The notes beneath the pieces are model-generated. The model saw only the letters and a list, made by a program, of their open reading frames with translations, was not told where the DNA came from and searched no databases. Shown piece by piece: positions 57,931 through 64,000 of a stretch of DNA of 64,000 nucleotides. Position numbers and translations under genes: made by a program. Positions within the stretch are counted from its first letter, which is position 1; each line of letters starts with the position of its first letter. The stretch comes from Ixodes scapularis (Eukaryota > Arthropoda > Arachnida > Ixodida > Ixodidae): positions 41,099,543 to 41,163,542 of the forward strand of contig NW_024609837.1 in the NCBI RefSeq assembly GCF_016920785.2. The letters are read 5' to 3'.

Positions 57931-60023
57931 TTTTGGCGTATATTTGTCGTCTTCGTGTTACCGACGTGTTTTCGCTCAAGGGCTTTGGAGGTCGAGTGAT
58001 CAATGAGACATAAGGTATTCCGTCACCGAGTGTTGCGTGTCCGGCCCTGTACACCGCAGTGTTGACTTGACCTGGTCTAAACATGGCTACCTTGCTCGAA
58101 TAAAAATAGCAAATAAAAATACTTGAAAAATCGTAAAAATCCCGAAGCCTCAAAATGGTGTATCTCCCCGTCATTTTAGTTTTCCCTCGTCCCCTTGTAT
58201 CCATCATAAATCTACAAATTACTGTGGTTCTCTTCAGTTGGCTTGGCCTTGTCTGTATTGGGTGTTGGCTGTGAAAGCAGCCGACATAGCTGAGAGCGAG
58301 AAGTCGAACCGTTTCTTTTTGTCTGTGCTTAAGTGAAATAACATACCAAAGTTTTATAACAGAAGCTTGCTCTTTCTATAATACTATGAGTTAGTATAAG
58401 AATATTTACAGCTAGAATAACTCCCTTTATAATTCAAGGATTCTGCTTGTCTCCACGCACTTTTGAAGCCCCCTGGGTGCATTTTTTTATATGCAGAAGA
58501 AGCCACCTTTAAGCACCACAATATTCTGAAAATCCCAAATCATACGCAAGCTCCCACCGTTAGACACAAACGAAGACAGTTTTTGTCAGTTATACGCAAT
58601 TTATATATTGAGTTTAACGTGGTTTTGCTTCAGACATTCTTCAGAAACTGTCTACATGTTCGACCCTCTTTTTCGTGCACGACGTATTACTCTAATCTAC
58701 GTACGCATGTACAGCCTCAAGTTACCTCCATTTAATAGGCTTATTTAGAAAAGGCTTCAGTTTACCCGGATTGACAGAATTTATTGTAGGTGCGGCGAAC
58801 GCATGTGGAGAGATCTCCCTCCGGGACAGAATGTCGGTATTGTCTTGACTTGTCCCGGTTTGTCCCGGCTTCGCATGATCTAGATTGGCCACGGCATTTC
58901 CTGCTATTGCAACAATTTGGAAGCGCAGTTTCTTCGAAGTTTATTTAGCCAAGGAGCAACCGGTTTGTCTTGGTCAGCTTTGATAGAGTCGACAGCTTGG
59001 GTATTAATTTGCTGTATGATTTCTGGCCTGGGGGAAGTTTAGAGGAGATTCTTGGGTATCACAAGAATGTGTGTCATCGAACGTGAGTTTTTTAGGGCAT
59101 AGAATTGTAGCAAGAAAGGTTTGGAAGCCTAGCCACTCCCCAATGAATATTTCATTTTAAGAAGGCACTTCCGCGAACTTTTTTTTTTTAAAGTGTAATA
59201 CTTATATTGTTAATTTGCGTCGTAGAAGAAATGACCGATTGCATGTTTGCTTTCCGCTTTCTATGTTCACAGCCACAGGACTTTACACAAACGCCCTTGC
59301 TTTTAGGACCAACCTATGAGAAATGCGTGATCTTTACAATTTCTTTGAGCTTCGTCCCATTTAACCCACGCTTCTCTGACTCTTATATCTACACTTTCTT
59401 TCCCTCTCTCATGCGATAGCGCGCCATGGGAATGAGGTCATACCTTAAACCTTGATAAAAACAATGTCACTAACGCAGGAAACACTGCATTTTATCGCAA
59501 ATCGTAGAACGATGCCGCATTTCGCCTTCCGTGTTTCTAAACCACGTTTCACTTGTTTCGGCGAGCTCATTGCCGTTTTGTGGCGTCACACGCTTTCCGA
59601 GATATCTCGATCCCATCGAACGTCTCAGCGAAGCGACAGCTAGTGACGCAACGATATCGACAAGGACTCTCTGGCGTCGGGGGAAATGGGCAGTCGAACA
59701 AGCGCTCTCCGTCCGAGGGCAGCTTTGCCGGCGCCAATGGAATTTGCGCGGCCGTTGGATGACCGCCGCAGCATACTTGACCGACTCCCCACCAACGCAA
59801 TTAGCGACGGTTTTTGCACGTTCGACGAGGCCTTGGTCGTACACGCGTTCCTGGCTTAAACTAGACGCCTTGATCCGCCTAATATCTTTCATCTGTGTGA
59901 GCTGACAGTGTCGGCATCGCTTTTTCTGGGCGGTAGTCATCATTTTTATATTTGTGAATTTTTTAGAGTAACACACGCACACTCACCCGCACAAGCGCAC
60001 AGACACTTTTAGAAACCTTAAAG
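57931..60023. other. No recognised gene; open frames on both strands at 59.5-60.0 kb
   Basis: The minus frame 59470-59982 (about 170 codons) includes RCRHCQLTQ but no complete zinc-binding pattern, and overlaps a 124-codon plus-strand frame. No family recognised. An AC-rich stretch is at 59970-60006. Confidence 0.35.
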
Positions 60024-60226
60024 CAGGGGTCACACTGCTCATACATCATACAAAAGATAGTCTGCAAACACGAGACATCGCAATATCCGTGTTTGGAATG
60101 CCGCGTGCCAAGCTTTCTCTTAAACTCAGTGCAACGCGGCATTCGAAGCACGGATCTCGCGGTGACTCGCGCTTGAATTTGCATGCAGACTGTCTTTTGT
60201 ATGACGTATAAGCAGTGTGACCCCCG
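60024..60226. mobile_element. hAT-type foldback MITE
   Basis: A 203-bp foldback. Left end CAGGGGTCACACTGCTCATAC, right end reverse complemented CGGGGGTCACACTGCTTATAC; the arms continue with GTCATACAAAAGA-AGTCTGCA-type sequence and AATGCCGCG near the centre. Flanks CCTTAAAG (60016-60023) and CCTTAGAG (60227-60234) agree at 7 of 8 bases, an 8-bp hAT-like duplication. Confidence 0.75.
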
Positions 60227-60564
60227 CCTTAGAGATCAAATCGAGTTTTAAACTCTCTGTATTTCTTGTGTTTTATTGAAACAAGGTTTGCATAAAATAT
60301 TTTATAAATTAGCGACGCTACTACACGTTCAGATATTTGACTGTTTGCTCGAATATCTCTTGAATATGAGTACTGTCCTGGATCAGCTAATCTTCCTTAC
60401 GCAGGGCTCATTCACAAGCAAAGGATATGCACACGAGTCGCAATGGTTAAATTGTTTTTCATAACTAAATTTAAGATATGAAAATCCTAGAACTTTCAAT
60501 CCTCTCCGAACGTCTATTAACTCTTACAAGCGCCAAGACCGGCCGACATTTACTTATGCATAAC

Positions 60565-61567
60565 TAGGGTTCGGGGTTTTCAGTTTAAATAGATAAACAC
60601 CGATAAAAGCACGGCGAATCTATTTTCTGAAATTCGGTTTGTCGAAAAGAGGTCAGTTTTTAGGTTCGAGAATTTTCAATTTAAACTGATAAAACCGATA
60701 AAAGGACGTTGAATTCATTTTCTAAAATTCGGTTTTAACCAGAAAAAGTAACTTTGACCATCCAATCGTACCGCAGAGCCATAGCGAAAAAGTGGAACGA
60801 CAGTGTCTATTGAAACGCGTCCCTATGTATGGGATACACGGGTGCTATCACGACGCTTTGGTTAATGTGCACATCATCGATCGGAACGTGAAGTCCGAAA
60901 TGCCCCATGACTTGACAATGTACGAGCGTGTTTTCAAACTCGTTGTAGGGAAGACTGAGTTCATGCCAGCTCTGCATGTTCTGTTGTGCTTCAAAACGTC
61001 GCACCGTGTCTCTTTCGGCGGTCACAATTGGTTGATTAGCCAAATTTTGACTAAGGCAGCGCTTCATCTCCTCAGCCTGCCAGTGTCCAGTGTTAATGTT
61101 GAGAGGGCGTTCTCGAAGCTCAGTGCCATATTAACAGGAAAGAAAGAGTGCGAATCAACGAGGAGAACCTGGGAAAGTAGATGTGTGTGTATTATATTAA
61201 GATCCCGTAATTCTGATGTACAGAAGGTGAAGTTCCATGTTTTTTGGGCTTAGGCTTCATATCTGACGTGTTCGTACTTCTGTGTTTTTTCTTGTTTCTT
61301 TTACAGTTGCACACATTTGCCAAATAAAGTGTTCATTTCTTTTTCAATATATCTGAGCCGTTATTCTTTGAGTGATCACAAATATCAGAGCTACAAGGAT
61401 TTTCTGATCCGGTTTCCCTTGGTGTTTATTTTATATTCCCCGAAAAAAGCAGACAATCGTTTGTGGGCACAAATATACGCCAAAACTAACCAAAAATCTA
61501 ATCTAAAAAACACCGAAAAAGGTACGACGAATTTTGTAAAAATAGAAACCGAAAACACGGAACCCTA
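60565..61567 (+). mobile_element. Internally deleted hAT transposon
   Basis: Ends TAGGGTTCGGGGTTTTCAGT and, reverse complemented, TAGGGTTCCGTGTTTTCGGT. Flanking octamers TGCATAAC (60557-60564) and TGCCTGAC (61568-61575) match at 6 of 8 bases, an aged 8-bp duplication. A subterminal direct repeat containing CCGATAAAAG occurs twice about 97 bases apart (60592, 60690). The interior retains only the transposase C-terminus. Confidence 0.75.
60792..61253 (+). pseudogene. hAT transposase C-terminal fragment
   Basis: The frame of about 153 codons contains LPVSSVNVERAFSKLSAI (residues 96-113), the conserved core of the hAT C-terminal dimerisation domain (relatives have Leu-x3-Pro-x-Ser-x2-Glu-Arg-x-Phe-Ser). 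Preceding residues fit the helical part before it. The N-terminal BED zinc finger and the catalytic DDE region are absent. The first codon is GTG, not ATG, so this is a remnant and not a start. It is in the right orientation inside the hAT termini at 60565-61567, which supports the element assignment. Confidence 0.85.
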
Positions 61568-62773
61568 TGCCTGACTAAGTAAACAAAGACGAGAAATTGT
61601 GGCAGTCTAACTTATGACTACAAATGTGGTTTCAGTAAAGGCTATAGTTGACTGTTTTTGATCTATCGGCTACAACTGTATGATCCAGCGTCGTAAAAAT
61701 GGTGGCTGACATCCAATCGACGTCGTAGGATATTTGCTGAGAACGGGTATTTTAATAGAAAATGCCTTGTTTGGGGATTGCTTTGGACAGCTACGAAGTT
61801 CTGGGCATTGAACAAGCGAGGGACGATTAAAGCGCAGCGTTTTTGTCCCTTGTAACCATACTGTTGCATTCGCCAACTTAGGGCAGTTAATTTATTCCAG
61901 TTAAAGAAAACAGAAAAAGAAGTGTTATTTTTGAAAATTTCTAGGTTTATTAATAAAATTTTATAAAACTTTATAAAATATTTTGAATTCAAGATGTTTA
62001 AATTTTAAAAATTTAAATAAGTTGTTTAAATGTTTTCAATTTTATTTCGACTGTTAGATTGCAACATTTTTTCTAACCTTCTTATATAAAAACAGAAATA
62101 CTGGCTTTGCTTACGTTGCAAGCAAGTAAATGACAATCCTGTAATGATTGCCTTCATCTGTATGCTGCGCACGCATCTAGAATTGAGCGCATAATCTTTG
62201 GAGTGTCCATAATTAAGCAGAAAAAATATTAATCAAATTTGCTCAGAAACAAACTTTTTCACCTAATATCAGTAATAAAGCTGGTAACTAATAATGTTTA
62301 TAATAGTTGTACTTGGTCTATTAAAAAAAAAAAGTTACTTCGACAACTGGAATATGCGAGCATTACGGGGCTTCAGTGCACGAATCCGTGTTAAGGCTAA
62401 ACATGGCACACAAGGGTTTATTATCATCATATTTCTAATTACACGTGCAACTTACTTATGGTCTCTATTGTAACTTGGACCTTTAGTATGCAGAACGAAG
62501 GCGGTCATTGACAACAATTAGTAATTCGAAAGAGAAACTATATAAGACCTGTATTAATGTGCATGGCGAATCGCTGGGCAATCGTGTTGCAGTTGGAATG
62601 TATAGTTTCAGTCCGATTCCATTGGGATTGACGTCTACTCTCTCGGCTCTCTTCATCGGTTAGTTTAGTGAGTCGCCTAAAGAGGGGTATGTACACTCGG
62701 TAGCAATTCTTGGAATGGAGATACCGGCGCTGACCATGGTTTTGAACCGCTGGGCCTCTTCCAAAACCTGAAC
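61568..62773. other. No recognised gene; AT-rich
   Basis: AT-rich sequence, especially 61900-62340. No domains or terminal repeats paired. Confidence 0.5.
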
Positions 62774-62863
62774 CAGCCAATCAGTGCCGAGCTAGGGGGT
62801 GTGACGTCTTCACCTGGCTCAGCCAATCAGCATCGAGTTAATCGGCGTCTTCACTTATTGGCT
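62774..62863. promoter_or_regulatory. Clustered CCAAT boxes with CRE-like site
   Basis: AGCCAATCAG occurs at 62774 and again at 62821, 47 bases apart, in a diverged tandem repeat. Each is followed by a GACGTCTTCAC or GGCGTCTTCAC word. An inverted CCAAT (ATTGG at 62857) follows. The arrangement would suit NF-Y and CREB-type factors, but no adjacent gene start is recognised, so this may only be repeat sequence. Confidence 0.3.
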
Positions 62864-62899
62864 TCACAAATCTCTAAACGCACCCATCCCCCTCCGCCG

Positions 62900-62917
62900 C
62901 CCCCCCCCCCCCCCCCC
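62900..62917. repeat. Poly(C) tract, 18 bases
   Basis: Uninterrupted run of 18 C. Confidence 0.9.
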
Positions 62918-64000
62918 TAACGAGACAAAGCACGTTTCACTTGAAAATTCTGGTTCAGTTAATAAAGTTTCAGGAGAATTTTATTGCTAATACTATATTA
63001 CAACTACATAAAATTAAATACTAACTTATATTTAGTGCCCCTTAAGCGCTCTTAAAAACAAATTCGTTGAAATTCATTCGGCGCAACTTTGGCAAGTCGA
63101 AAGCATGAGGGCGGTCATTCATGCAAGCGTCGGAAACTTGGGCTATTTCCTGACATCCGTCAGGGGCATTCAGGGGTTCGCCTATCCTGGATTCAAGACG
63201 CGTCATTTCAAAACCCGGTCGTCGCTGAGAGGTCTCGACGTCAAACGAACGTCCTTTCCGCTCAAATGAGCTTTCATCCTCGTCGCCGGTCGGGCTCAAT
63301 GCGAATCGCTCGAACTCCGAGAGTGTTCGGATGTCAAACGCCCAAATTGTACGGCTCAAAAAGGTGTCCTCGTTGGAACGGTTGAGAGATTCGACTCGTC
63401 GTATCTTGTGAAATTTGCGCGATTTTTATGCAGTTGTTGCGTGGTTGAGTTGAAATCGTTTTCAACGTGCCCGCCGCCTCTTTAATAGTAACTTCGCCGG
63501 CGGCACCCTTGCAGGTGTCTTTTTTTTATAATTCTGTCGGTTAATTTTAGTTGAGTAGTTCTCTGAGGCGCTTCATGTAGGCGCGTTACACACAGAACGG
63601 CAGTTCAGCCTTCGACGTCTGTTTTGTATGTTGAAGCAGCAAGCGCGAGACGTAACTCAGTGTATTGTTTTTATAACTCTTTACTGAAAAATTTCACGCT
63701 TTAAGACGCGTCGCGTAATTAGCGTTTAACGAGCTCTAAGAACAGATCGACTTCGGCGATGTCAGATTTTACCGCACACGCAGCTTAGACTTGCATATGT
63801 ATATACGGTTGTGGCACCACTCCTTACCTATAATAAGTACCATGTAATGCCCCTGTGAGAAGGAATAACCAAGTGTAACATTCAGTGAGGACGGTTTTGC
63901 GTTTAGTGTCATTCGTGCGGCGTCCCGTAGTAACTTTTTTGTTTGCAAAACAATACGCTCTACTGGATTGCAGCATAAACACTAGCGAAGCTCATGCTTC
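62918..64000. other. No recognised gene
   Basis: Open frames on both strands between 63042 and 63385 (about 100 codons each) in a somewhat GC-richer segment; no domain recognised. The rest is AT-rich. Confidence 0.4.

Overview
This window is eukaryotic repeat-rich intergenic DNA, most likely from an ixodid tick or a close chelicerate relative. The basis is the kind of elements present: a degenerate Penelope-like element with a GIY-YIG endonuclease, an I-clade LINE with gag, endonuclease, RT and RNase H, and a Ty3/gypsy-type gag whose sequence I associate with tick genomes. The species assignment is inference. There is no bacterial gene organisation, no rRNA, no convincing tRNA, no CRISPR array and no intact host gene. 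Almost every recognisable coding stretch is a decayed transposable-element ORF.

Layout. 0.6-1.4 kb: a TTAA-flanked MITE and one copy of a dispersed repeat. 6.0-6.7 kb: a TA-flanked element with termini GGGAGTTTTA. 12.3-14.3 kb: a CR1/L2-type LINE remnant on the plus strand. It has a duplicated leader segment, an intron-like 53-nt segment, an ORF1 with a 2A-like motif and a coiled coil, a foldback element inserted in ORF1, and an internally deleted endonuclease. 15.6-16.4 kb: a TTAA element, copy 1. 17.8 kb: an exon-like Myb/SANT-like fragment. 18.5 kb: a foldback resembling two Penelope 3' ends. 22.3-23.2 kb: a near 1-kb inverted repeat. 23.6 kb: a PIF/Harbinger-type MITE. 24.7-25.3 kb: a Ty3 integrase remnant. 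31.7-32.9 kb: two short tandem arrays. 35.0, 36.2 and 39.1 kb: MITEs and a perfect-arm palindrome.

42.5-43.7 kb: a second copy of the TTAA element, carrying two further insertions; copy 1 serves as the empty site for both. 44.4-46.2 kb: a small TIR element split by a Penelope-like element with a 12-bp target duplication. 46.6-52.7 kb: a nearly full-length but dead I-clade LINE (minus strand), split by a nonautonomous hAT element with a perfect 8-bp duplication. 55.6-57.2 kb: a Ty3/gypsy gag pseudogene (minus strand). 60.0-61.6 kb: a hAT MITE and a deleted hAT transposon with a transposase C-terminus.

How it fits together: this is a nested transposon graveyard. Target duplications, paralogous empty sites and insertion breakpoints allow a partial order of insertion to be read directly. 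Four of the five retroelement remnants lie on the minus strand, so a plus-strand transcript would be antisense to all four. I found no clear novel multi-gene system. The most informative signals are the nested insertions, the 2A-like peptide, the large palindromes and the hairpin-bearing tandem arrays.
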